From contig VGSG01000022.1 in assembly GCA_016875095.1 (NCBI GenBank), positions 1-44,833 on the forward strand: DNA of 44,833 nt, read 5' to 3'. Source of the stretch: Deltaproteobacteria bacterium (GTDB taxonomy: Bacteria > Desulfobacterota > Desulfomonilia > Desulfomonilales > Desulfomonilaceae). A model generated the notes under the pieces. It made no database searches. It was not told the DNA's origin and was given only the letters and a program-made list of their open reading frames with translations. The position numbers were made by a program, and so were the translations under genes. Shown piece by piece: positions 16,999-23,464 of the stretch. Position 1 is the stretch's first letter, and each line of letters opens with the position of its first letter.

Positions 16999-17072
16999 TG
17001 GTGGAGCGCCGGGGTATTGAACCCCGCAGAACCGGGTGTAAATCCCAGACTGGGCAGCCCATTCCGCGCCCC
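16999..17072 (-). tRNA. tRNA-like structure, UUA anticodon, encoded CCA, reduced D arm
   Basis: On the minus strand, 71 bases plus CCA fold as a tRNA. The acceptor stem is 17072-17066 with 17009-17003 (seven pairs including G3-U70, the alanine identity element). The discriminator is A, followed by encoded CCA. The T arm has five pairs and a TTCAATA loop. The variable loop has five bases. The anticodon stem has five pairs with loop ATTTACA, giving anticodon UUA (17041-17039), complementary to the stop codon UAA. Weak points are an abnormal D arm (a possible TGGG/CCCA stem with a three-base loop, no GG), G at position 8 and C at position 37. Both imperfect pairs are G-U only on this strand (A-C on the other), which favours this strand as the one that folds. 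It may be a tRNA, a tRNA mimic in the transposase leader, or a decayed gene. Confidence 0.45.
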
Positions 17073-17087
17073 ACTGTTGCATTGATG

Positions 17088-17120
17088 AAACCCCCGTTCT
17101 GACCAACGGGGGTTTTCTAT
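17088..17120. terminator. Hairpin terminator inside the IS element
   Basis: AAACCCCCGTT (17088-17098) and AACGGGGGTTT (17105-17115) form an 11-pair stem with a six-base loop. On the plus strand it is followed by TTTTCTATTT and would end the small RNA. On the minus strand it lies ten-odd bases after the stop of the P63C gene and could also reduce readthrough into the transposase, though the T-run there is only TTT. Confidence 0.7.
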
Positions 17121-17129
17121 TTCCCCATC

Positions 17130-18269
17130 TCACGAATCGGTCTTTGTCGTGGGCGGCAAGTATAGCGTGATCTGGGTGGGCACCCGCCCGAATTGCTCTG
17201 CCATTCTCTGCCGCAACTCGGTTATGTTCTGGCATGTTTTCGCCATGCCAATGAGCATCCAAATATGCTCCACCAGCCTCTTCAATCCATACTGACTGCT
17301 GAGCCATTGGTGATAATTCTGTCCCGTGCGGGGCTTGGGCGCGTGCGACTTTAGCCATTCTGCAACATCTGGATCAAGATAGTCATAGACTAATTCCATG
17401 ACCAGTTTTCCCCAATACTTAGGTCTTTGATGCGCAGACCCTTTCCAGTTGGTGAGACGACCAAATTCAATCCACAGAGCATCGGGAAAGGTCTTTTCCC
17501 ATTTCCGCATCTCCTCTTCCAAGAAGAGTTTCAATTTGAACTGGAGCGCATCCTCCATTCTCTCGTACTGATAACCAGTGGCCTCATCCACGAGGGCTAT
17601 GATTCCCACCTTGGCGCACGCTCGGAGGAACGAATTTGCCCTGACGGCAATCTGTTTCTGCCGCGGAGTTAGTTCCTGGTGTTCTGCTGCGGCAGAATAG
17701 GCAGAGCATAAGTCCATGAACTTTTCCACGGGCAATCCTAAAGCATGTTTTGCCCAACCCCCACTTCCTGTATCGAAACGCATAAGGGCCGGAATGCGGC
17801 CATTTTCCTCAGGAGTTAACTCAGCAGAAAGATGAGGTTTTAGGGGTGCCACCATCACATAATCCTCAAGCGGTCCCCCATGAATACCAATCAACCCGAC
17901 CATAATCCCTTTGAGGCTGAATACCCGTTCCCCCGTTTCAAGGACATAGCACGGGAGTGTTGCGTCACCGATCTGCAATTCGCCTCCATGTGTCGCTCGC
18001 GGAACGCGGAGGTTAGAGGGCGAATCCGCTGCATATTTCTCCACCAATTCTTCCTCACCTATCTCGGCGTCGGTAGACTTTTGAAAAAAATCCTCAGGGC
18101 CGATCTCTATGTTTATCTCGCGCGCCAGTCGAAGAAGTTCATTTTGCCATTTTGCGGGGATAACTCCCTTGGCATACCAATTCTGAATAGTGCTTTGCTT
18201 CTTCCCAAGCAGTTTGGCGAGGGCACTTTGCCCCCCAAACTTCGCTATGATCTTGGCTGCCGGTGACAT
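17130..18269 (-). CDS. P63C-domain protein with N-terminal HTH, IS passenger
   Basis: Residues 1-50 form a Cro-like HTH (GGQSALAKLLGKKQSTIQNW), suggesting sequence-specific DNA binding. The C-terminal third matches the P63C domain: YQYERMEDALQ near residue 229, RKWEKTFPDALWIEFGRL, RPKYWGKL and HQWLSSQYGLKRLVEHIW. P63C proteins occur in phages and mobile elements, often fused to DNA-binding or antirepressor-type parts, with no settled function. The ATG at 18269 has AGGGGG just upstream. The promoter at 18340-18312 has a palindrome in its spacer, which fits autorepression. It is 379 residues and intact. Confidence 0.75.
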   Translation of the reverse strand: MSPAAKIIAKFGGQSALAKLLGKKQSTIQNWYAKGVIPAKWQNELLRLAREINIEIGPEDFFQKSTDAEIGEEELVEKYAADSPSNLRVPRATHGGELQIGDATLPCYVLETGERVFSLKGIMVGLIGIHGGPLEDYVMVAPLKPHLSAELTPEENGRIPALMRFDTGSGGWAKHALGLPVEKFMDLCSAYSAAAEHQELTPRQKQIAVRANSFLRACAKVGIIALVDEATGYQYERMEDALQFKLKLFLEEEMRKWEKTFPDALWIEFGRLTNWKGSAHQRPKYWGKLVMELVYDYLDPDVAEWLKSHAPKPRTGQNYHQWLSSQYGLKRLVEHIWMLIGMAKTCQNITELRQRMAEQFGRVPTQITLYLPPTTKTDS

Positions 18270-18311
18270 GGGGCCCCCTCGTTCTACCTATAACCTCGTT
18301 AGTTGTTCTTC

Positions 18312-18340
18312 AGGCTACCCACTTTGCGGGTAGGTGTCAA
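18312..18340 (-). promoter_or_regulatory. Promoter of the P63C gene with operator-like palindrome in the spacer
   Basis: On the minus strand TTGACA (18340-18335) and TAGCCT (18317-18312) are 17 bases apart. The inverted repeat CTACCC-N7-GGGTAG (18315-18333) lies almost exactly between them. Further GGGTA copies are at 18351-18355 and 18383-18387, in the shared region before the divergent small ORF. The arrangement is that of a site where a repressor blocks RNA polymerase; the HTH of the P63C protein is the obvious candidate. Confidence 0.5.
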
Positions 18341-18441
18341 GTGTTTTTGTGGGTAATGGCGAAAATACTTCCATGCACGAGCGGGTATAGTCAAACGCTA
18401 TCCTTCACTTGTTGGGATAAACCTGATATAGGGCGGCTGAA

Positions 18442-18750
18442 ATGAAATCACCCGAAGTTTCAAAAGAAGCATTGGCTAGGGCTATCCGAGAGCTTCACGG
18501 CTGCGAAGCGACGTGGATTGAATCCGTCCCGGTAAAAGAGGTTTTTGAGGGGGAGACCGTATGGGAAGGCATTGTCCAGGTCTTTTCTCTCATCGGACAT
18601 CCCACAGCTACTCGCTCCTATGCCTGGTCTCATCTCGTGGACGATTCAGGCAAGCGCAAATTCTTCGCCGTCCTTCACCAAGGGCCTGTTGATTCCCCCC
18701 GGGCTGCTGTCCGCGCTGCAATCGTAGCTGAGCACCGAAAGAAGGCGTGA
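18442..18750 (+). CDS. Small protein of unknown function, IS passenger
   Basis: The 102-residue protein lies divergent from the P63C gene and ends about 40 bases before the right inverted repeat. It is a mixed alpha/beta-looking soluble protein with several tryptophans and a basic, helical C-terminus (RAAVRAAIVAEHRKKA). The start has only a weak GGGCGG upstream. It shares the 172-base regulatory region with the P63C gene. I do not recognise a family; its place inside the element suggests a role in the element's upkeep or control. Confidence 0.6.
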   Translation: MKSPEVSKEALARAIRELHGCEATWIESVPVKEVFEGETVWEGIVQVFSLIGHPTATRSYAWSHLVDDSGKRKFFAVLHQGPVDSPRAAVRAAIVAEHRKKA

Positions 18751-18788
18751 CGTGCGCGTACGCGTTCATCCTCCTCGAACCCTGATTT

Positions 18789-18805
18789 CAAATTAGGACA
18801 CTACC
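18789..18805 (-). repeat. Right terminal inverted repeat
   Basis: This is the exact complement of 16134-16150. It is followed directly by the second copy of the target duplication. Confidence 0.9.
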
Positions 18806-18813
18806 CAAAACCT
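18806..18813 (+). repeat. Target-site duplication, right copy (CAAAACCT)
   Basis: It is identical to 16126-16133. Deleting 16134-18813 would restore an uninterrupted site that runs straight into TTGACA at 18816. Confidence 0.85.
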
Positions 18814-18815
18814 GG

Positions 18816-18845
18816 TTGACAAGATAACAAACGAAGCTGCATGAT
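18816..18845 (+). promoter_or_regulatory. Possible promoter of the radical SAM gene
   Basis: TTGACA (18816-18821) and CATGAT (18840-18845) are 18 bases apart; the -10 is weak. The IS element ended only two bases after the duplication from this -35 box, so anything upstream that once helped this promoter has been displaced by 2.7 kb. Confidence 0.4.
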
Positions 18846-18928
18846 AGAATTAGATTATATTAGATCCCCCGGGTGTCACCAGACCCAAACAATAATCAGC
18901 AAACTTCGTGGAAAGGACTTTCGTCCGC

Positions 18929-20485
18929 ATGAGAGCGTTACTCGTGAACCCGAAGGCGGAATCTCTTTTCTGGTCTTTGCCCGTTTCCTGCAAGCTCACG
19001 GGCAGCAAGACCATCTCGCCTCCTCTTGGTCTGATCACGGTTGCCGCATTGCTTCCTCAGTGGGAACTAAGACTTGCCGACATGAATTGCCGGCGGCCGG
19101 CGGAAGCCGACTGGGAATGGGCCGAGATTGTAATGATCTCGGCGACGCTCGCCCAAAAGCCAAGCGCGCTGGCTGTTACGAGAGAAGCAAAGCACAGGGG
19201 AAAGACGGTTGTGCTGGGCGGTCCTTACCCGACCATGATGCCGGACGAAGTGCTTGCCGCGGGCGGTGATTTTTGTGTTCGGGGAGAGGCGGAGAACACA
19301 GTTCACCTGCTCTTGTCAGCGCTCACGGACGGCAGCCGCAAAGTGGTCATCGAGAATGATCGCAGACCGGACCTTTCGGCATCTCCCGTTCCTCGATTTG
19401 ACCTCTTGCGATTGAGGGATTACCAATACCTGACGATTCAGACATCCAGGGGCTGCCCTTTCAGTTGCGAGTTCTGTGACATTGAGAGCCTTTACGGACG
19501 CAAGCAACGATACAAGAAGCCTGATCAAGTCGTCAATGAATTGGAGGCGCTCTACAGGGTTGGCGGCCGTGGTCCGGTCTTCATCAGCGACGACAATTTT
19601 ATCGGGAGCAGGAGCAATGCCTGCGCCATCCTGCATAAGCTGACTCCTTGGAACAAGAGCCTCGGGGAGCCGTTTGGTTTTTTCACCCAAGCTTCGGTGA
19701 ATCTCGGCCGGGATGAGGAGCTGATAGATCTTCTTACCGCTGCGAATTTCAGTACCGTTTTTGTGGGAATAGAATCTCCGGACGCCGAGGTGCTTGAGAA
19801 TGCGGGGAAACATCAAAACCTACGAGATCCTGTAGTTGAATCCGTTACCAATATGAATCGGAACGGCCTGACGGTTCAGGCCAGCTTCATCATCGGCTGC
19901 GACGGCGAAAAAGAAGGACTGGGTGATCGAATCTGCGAACTGGTCGAAAAGACCAATATCCCCATACTAATGATAAACGGATTGCGGGCTTTGCCGAATA
20001 CGCGGCTATGGCATCGTTTGAGGCTGGAAGGTAGGTTGCGGGAAGACGCGGATCTTGGAGATCAACTGAGCGGCGCGCAACCAAACTTCGTTCCGAGCCG
20101 TCCCGAAGCCGAAATCGTTCACGACTACATGAAAGCCTGGGATTACCTGTACGAACCGTCGCGCTTTCTGGCGAGAGTGTACCGTTACTATCTCAATATG
20201 AGGCCTACACGTGACGCTTTGGCCGCCAAGAACGGAGAGATGCCTTCGAATGGAACCAAGACCTGCAAGCGTTCGTTTGCCGCTCGGTACTTCTACGCCA
20301 CGGCTTTTCTTAGGCTTGTTTGGCGGCAGGGAATTCGCCCGTCATATCGGCGCCAGTTCTGGGGACAACTAACCGGAATCCTGAGGCGAAACCCCAGCCG
20401 CGCCCTAGACTATCTCATCTGGTGCGGGATGGGGGAAGATCTCTTTCGGATGAGAGAAATGGTGCTCCGACGACGAGAACTCTGA
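18929..20485 (+). CDS. B12-binding-domain radical SAM protein
   Basis: The N-terminal 130 residues resemble the cobalamin-binding domain (MRALLVNPK, then VVLGGPYPTMMPDEVL). A radical SAM domain follows with CPFSCEFCDIE (cysteines about 176, 180 and 183), GRKQRYKKPDQVVNELE and FVGIESPD. The C-terminal 150 residues match the DUF4070-type extension often found in this group. Such enzymes use a 4Fe-4S cluster and SAM, often with cobalamin, for methylation or rearrangement of lipids or natural products; the substrate is not evident. The ATG at 18929 is preferred because it begins the conserved domain; a GTG seven codons earlier is possible. Confidence 0.85.
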   Translation: MRALLVNPKAESLFWSLPVSCKLTGSKTISPPLGLITVAALLPQWELRLADMNCRRPAEADWEWAEIVMISATLAQKPSALAVTREAKHRGKTVVLGGPYPTMMPDEVLAAGGDFCVRGEAENTVHLLLSALTDGSRKVVIENDRRPDLSASPVPRFDLLRLRDYQYLTIQTSRGCPFSCEFCDIESLYGRKQRYKKPDQVVNELEALYRVGGRGPVFISDDNFIGSRSNACAILHKLTPWNKSLGEPFGFFTQASVNLGRDEELIDLLTAANFSTVFVGIESPDAEVLENAGKHQNLRDPVVESVTNMNRNGLTVQASFIIGCDGEKEGLGDRICELVEKTNIPILMINGLRALPNTRLWHRLRLEGRLREDADLGDQLSGAQPNFVPSRPEAEIVHDYMKAWDYLYEPSRFLARVYRYYLNMRPTRDALAAKNGEMPSNGTKTCKRSFAARYFYATAFLRLVWRQGIRPSYRRQFWGQLTGILRRNPSRALDYLIWCGMGEDLFRMREMVLRRREL

Positions 20486-20654
20486 CCCTTGATCCGAGCG
20501 CCGCGTTTTTCCCTTGCCTCAAAGACAGGATACCGATCAGATCTATTGTCCGTTTTACTATTGCCGTTTGTGAAAATCTTGGGCCGTGAGGCGCGCCTCT
20601 CTCCCTTGGCAAGAGGGGGACGATCGTTCACTCCGGGAGAGCTATGAGTGAGTG

Positions 20655-20762
20655 ATGAGAAAGCTCTTGGGCAGATTTAGCTTGCGGAGCGCCGATCCGA
20701 AGGAGAAGATCGTGCGCACCGGGAAGCGGAGAGCGGCACGTGCCGGTCAAACTACATATTAA
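20655..20762 (+). CDS. Possible 35-residue basic peptide
   Basis: ATG at 20655, TAA at 20760-20762. The peptide has about ten Lys/Arg residues (MRKLLGRFSLRS at the start). A GAGTGAGTG sequence precedes the ATG but is not a good ribosome binding site. The low length makes chance likely. Confidence 0.2.
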   Translation: MRKLLGRFSLRSADPKEKIVRTGKRRAARAGQTTY

Positions 20763-20842
20763 TCACTTTATATCAATGAGATAAGATTATTATTAGAATA
20801 TCAACATGAAATAATGTCCCCAACAGCTTGTAAATATTTGTA

Positions 20843-20870
20843 TTGATGTCCTCACGTTTTGTGTTATAAT
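20843..20870 (+). promoter_or_regulatory. Sigma70-like promoter upstream of the secreted protein gene at 20978
   Basis: TTGATG (20843-20848) and a perfect TATAAT (20865-20870) are 16 bases apart, inside an AT-rich block. The leader would be about 100 bases. Confidence 0.5.
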
Positions 20871-20977
20871 AATCGCGCGCGAGCAAAACTCTCACCTGTA
20901 ATCGTTGATGAGAACGCTCCGCATCAAGCCTCGTTCCACACGTGATTCGAACGAGGGACGTAAGAGGAGCCAAGACC

Positions 20978-21271
20978 ATGCCGAACACGACCAGATGGCT
21001 GACCGTGGCCACGCTTATCCTCTTGACCGCGTCTGTCACCCAGCCGGTTTACGCTGAGTGCGTTGAGTGCAAGAGCTGCCCTGAACTGATTCGCATGGCC
21101 CAGAACTACCAGCAGGACATCAAGACGGTCGACATAGTTCTCGGGTCCGCCATTGACGCAGGGTCATTGCAGATGATCCGGAGCTACAAACTGACGAAAG
21201 GGACCATGAAGCGGCAGCTCGAATCAGTGATGCGTGAAATCGAGCACAAAGGCTGCGTGGCAAAGCGGTGA
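20978..21271 (+). CDS. Small secreted protein with clustered cysteines
   Basis: The 97-residue product has a signal peptide ending near PVYAE, then ECVECKSCPEL with three closely spaced cysteines and a fourth Cys near the C-terminus (KGCVAKR). The mature part is short and helical. AAGAGGAG nine bases before the ATG at 20978 fixes the start. The cysteines may form disulfides or bind a metal or cofactor in the periplasm. Family not recognised. Confidence 0.65.
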   Translation: MPNTTRWLTVATLILLTASVTQPVYAECVECKSCPELIRMAQNYQQDIKTVDIVLGSAIDAGSLQMIRSYKLTKGTMKRQLESVMREIEHKGCVAKR

Positions 21272-21336
21272 ACCCGGCTGATTAAGCCTTCTCGCCCTCA
21301 CACTCGTATCGGTAACCCGGGCGGCCGAAGGCGGTT

Positions 21337-21834
21337 CTACTTCCCCTTCTTCTTCAGACGCTGGGCCCTGTACAGAACGGGCCTGACAACGCGGAAGACA
21401 TTGATTTCGCACCGGGTTGTTGGAAGGAGGACCGGCTTTACCGCGCCCAGTTCCCTTTCCTTCTGATCATCCGCGTTTCGCACAAAGATTCTCGCCAATT
21501 GATTGTCCGCGATCCGGCAGTAGAGTTTCTCCGTTTCGTTTTCCAGCGAATCGAGGAGGCCCTCTTCTTGAGGCGAGAAGAGACTCGTTCGCAGCACCGC
21601 CTGCGCGTATCGAAACGCCTTGCCGGACTCTACCCCGAGTCCTTTCATGATCGTCGCAAGTTTGAAGATCATGATCTGGTCCAGACGGTATTTCCCTCTT
21701 ACCGGCGCCGTTTCTCCAATTTCGCCCCAGGGGACCGCGGCCAGCTCCTCGGTTGATGGCAGGTCCAAGAGGTATGCTGCGTCCTGCAGGCTCATTCTCT
21801 GTTCAAACATTGGGACACCATGGGACGTGGCCAC
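21337..21834 (-). CDS. Protein of unknown function, possibly HTH-containing
   Basis: The 165-residue protein starts with a segment (LQDAAYLLDLPSTEEL) like the first helices of small HTH or excisionase-type domains, followed by a helical region with KLATIMKGLGVESGKAF. The end is strongly basic (RAQRLKKKGK). There is no signal peptide. The GTG start at 21834 has GGGAG about eight bases upstream; an ATG eight codons in is possible. No family assigned. Confidence 0.55.
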   Translation of the reverse strand: MATSHGVPMFEQRMSLQDAAYLLDLPSTEELAAVPWGEIGETAPVRGKYRLDQIMIFKLATIMKGLGVESGKAFRYAQAVLRTSLFSPQEEGLLDSLENETEKLYCRIADNQLARIFVRNADDQKERELGAVKPVLLPTTRCEINVFRVVRPVLYRAQRLKKKGK

Positions 21835-22179
21835 GATTCGCGCTCCCGCTCTTGAGTCCGTCCGGACCGCCGATTATGACCGCAAGGCGCTCTCGCAGTG
21901 CGGAAAAGAGACGATTGTAGCTTCTCGGACACGGTTAGCACGGGTCTATCGTCTGGTCAAGGGAAAGAGCTTCCGTTGATTCGGCCCGGTTTCCAAAAAC
22001 GGACAAGGAACAGGCCGATCCTCTTACCTAAACCGAATTGTCGGGTAATAACTCATTTACCTGTTTACATGAGAAGATTGACAGTGATCAATGACTCATG
22101 ATATGCTAGCCCAGCTAAATCAAATCATTATGTTGTTTCACTCATCAAGCTACTTAGCTTGGGAGAAAAGGAGTCGGGT
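21835..22179. other. Intergenic stretch of about 345 bases
   Basis: It contains no convincing ORF. Its right half is AT-rich and holds the promoter at 22078-22107 and a small hairpin CAAGCT-ACTT-AGCTTG (22146-22161) directly before the ribosome binding site of the next gene. Confidence 0.5.
22078..22107 (+). promoter_or_regulatory. Sigma70-like promoter of the Pro-rich secreted protein gene
   Basis: A perfect TTGACA (22078-22083) is followed after 18 bases by TATGCT (22102-22107). The leader of about 65 bases includes the hairpin at 22146-22161, which could influence translation. Confidence 0.5.
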
Positions 22180-22488
22180 ATGATAAGTAAAGTAACCATT
22201 ACCATTACGATTCTGGCCATCGCGGCCGGCGCATGTCAACTCGCCCACGCATACACCATGTACAAGGGAGAGATCAAAACCTACGAGCTTAGGGGAACAG
22301 CCGCCACGCACGCGCCCTATTCCTATTCCGCTGTGCAAGCTCCTGCGACTTGCCCGCCGCCCGCATGCCCACCGCCGGTCGCCCAGAGTATGCCGCCCGC
22401 GGCGCAGCACGCGGCTCCAATGTATAACGCGATGCCGATGCAATACTACCAGCCGCCACAGAACGCGGGTAGGCCCATGTGGCGCTAG
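22180..22488 (+). CDS. Small secreted Pro/Ala-rich protein
   Basis: The 102-residue product has a signal peptide (ITITILAIAAGACQLAHAY). Its mature part is rich in Pro, Ala, Tyr and Met, with CPPPACPPP and a C-terminal run of Met/Gln/Tyr/Pro. AAAGGAG lies six bases before the ATG at 22180. Composition and layout resemble the secreted Pro/Cys-rich protein at 42935. There is no known fold; a cell-surface or periplasmic structural role is possible. A terminator follows at 22547. Confidence 0.6.
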   Translation: MISKVTITITILAIAAGACQLAHAYTMYKGEIKTYELRGTAATHAPYSYSAVQAPATCPPPACPPPVAQSMPPAAQHAAPMYNAMPMQYYQPPQNAGRPMWR

Positions 22489-22546
22489 TGTACGCGCTCT
22501 TTGAGGTCCACTCGCACGCTCGCGACCGAGCCCGTCAAGAACCGAG

Positions 22547-22592
22547 AAACCCCAGTGTGCTTCCCCATTCGGAATGGAAGACCGGGGTTTTC
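22547..22592 (+). terminator. Rho-independent terminator after the Pro-rich protein gene
   Basis: AAACCCC (22547-22553) pairs with GGGGTTT (22584-22590), and the interior can form a second stem CCATT-CGG-AATGG. It is followed by TTTTCC. It is about 60 bases after the stop codon at 22488. Confidence 0.5.
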
Positions 22593-22707
22593 CACGATCC
22601 CTCAAGAGCATTGCGCCCTGTCCACGGAGAGACTTACGTTTCCCTTTGGACGACGTCCTTTCTTCGGCGGGTGCCTCAAGAAATCCCCAGGTCCGTCTTA
22701 TCCGTTC

Positions 22708-23457
22708 TCAGGGCTGTCGTTTCTTCGTTGGGGCCGGTTTCTTGCCGTCAGGCTCCTTCTTCTTGGTCTCTTGCTGCAGCTCGGGCTTGGTTCGCTGCTC
22801 AGGAGGCGCCGGAGCCTTTATTTTCCCGATCTGCTCATTGAATGCCTTCCAGGAAGCCGCATACTCGATCGCCTGATCCCGAAACTGCTCCAGGGCTGCC
22901 TTTGCCTCCAGAAAAGCCTTGAGAGACTTTAGATCCTGAGCCACGTCTATACGCCAGGGGGAGTCGGGGTCCTTGCGGGTCAGCCGAAGGAGTCGAAATC
23001 CCCCGCGAAGGGTGCGGATCTGTAACAAAGCTTCCGTGTCCGCGGATTTCTTGACCACAGGCGAGGCAGCCGGGTCGAGGATGTTGAGAAGAGCAAGATT
23101 TTCCGGCGGCTGGTTCAATTTGTGATCTCTGGCCAGGCTCAGGGCAAGATCCTTGGATTCGTCCGTAAGAAGACTCCTGGCCTTATCAAACTCCGAATTC
23201 TTCATGCGTTGGCGGTAGAGGACAAAAAGGTCGTCCGGTTTGGGCGGGACGACCTCGCAGCTCGTGATGATCGCAAGTGTCCAGACGGAGATGAAACAGA
23301 AAGCGGCGAGTCGGAGGGTACTCCACGTGGGCTTCGACAGAGTAAGCATGTATGCGGCGAGTTTGCGACGCCGGCGTGGCGCACGCTTCTGAGCCACCTC
23401 TCGGCTCAGGGGGGATGAGCGAGACCGGGAAGCGGAGGATGGCGTGTGTCGGTTCAT
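22708..23457 (-). CDS. Membrane-anchored or lipoprotein of unknown function
   Basis: The first 36 residues are very basic. A hydrophobic segment ending IITSC then follows, which looks like a lipobox. The middle part (about 110 residues) resembles small NTF2-like or DUF4878-type domains in pattern, with YRQRMKNSEFDKARSLL and a conserved SPWRIDV ending; this is only a resemblance. The tail is Pro/Lys-rich. If translation begins at the ATG at 23349, the product is a normal lipoprotein. If it begins at 23457, it is coupled to the response-regulator kinase, seven bases after that gene's stop. Neither has a clear ribosome binding site. Confidence 0.6.
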   Translation of the reverse strand: MNRHTPSSASRSRSSPLSREVAQKRAPRRRRKLAAYMLTLSKPTWSTLRLAAFCFISVWTLAIITSCEVVPPKPDDLFVLYRQRMKNSEFDKARSLLTDESKDLALSLARDHKLNQPPENLALLNILDPAASPVVKKSADTEALLQIRTLRGGFRLLRLTRKDPDSPWRIDVAQDLKSLKAFLEAKAALEQFRDQAIEYAASWKAFNEQIGKIKAPAPPEQRTKPELQQETKKKEPDGKKPAPTKKRQP

Positions 23458-23464
23458 CGCTTCA

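Larger units (their letters stand above)
16999..17120 (+). ncRNA. Candidate small RNA antisense to the transposase leader
   Basis: A plus-strand transcript would start near 16999, given the promoter at 16964-16992, and end at the hairpin plus T-run at 17088-17120, so about 120 bases. It is complementary to the whole tRNA-like block and has its own fold: closing stem GGTGG-AGCGC with GCGC-CCCAC, hairpin CGGGG/CCCCG, hairpin GGG/CCC. It has no ORF of note. By analogy with antisense RNAs of other insertion sequences (IS10 RNA-OUT) it might control transposase synthesis, but it covers sequence upstream of the ribosome binding site rather than the site itself. It is not a family I recognise. Confidence 0.4.
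16134..18805. mobile_element. IS1-like element with passenger genes and an internal RNA locus
   Basis: The 2672-base element is bounded by perfect 17-base inverted repeats (GGTAGTGTCCTAATTTG at 16134-16150 and its complement at 18789-18805). It is flanked by the 8-base duplication CAAAACCT. Similarity between the ends continues with an offset TTCGAGGA block. It is much longer than classical IS1 (about 770 bases). The single-ORF transposase is at one end; the rest holds a small RNA locus, a P63C-domain gene and a divergent small ORF. The repeats, duplication and reading frames are intact, which suggests a recent, possibly still mobile, insertion. Confidence 0.9.
20486..20977. other. Intergenic stretch of about 490 bases
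   Basis: It holds a possible 35-codon basic ORF (20655-20762), an AT-rich block from about 20750 to 20870 that contrasts with the GC-rich surroundings, and a promoter (20843-20870) for the small secreted protein at 20978. I see nothing else. Confidence 0.5.

Noticed and set aside
16999-17120. Plus-strand resemblance to a cobalamin riboswitch core (GGTG-N2-AAATCC, ACTG, CCGC, ACTGT in order, followed by a terminator)
   Set aside because: The boxes are separated by inserts that do not fit the core, the downstream B12-box consensus is missing, and no plus-strand gene follows. The imperfect stems pair as G-U only on the minus strand. An Infernal search with the cobalamin model would settle it.
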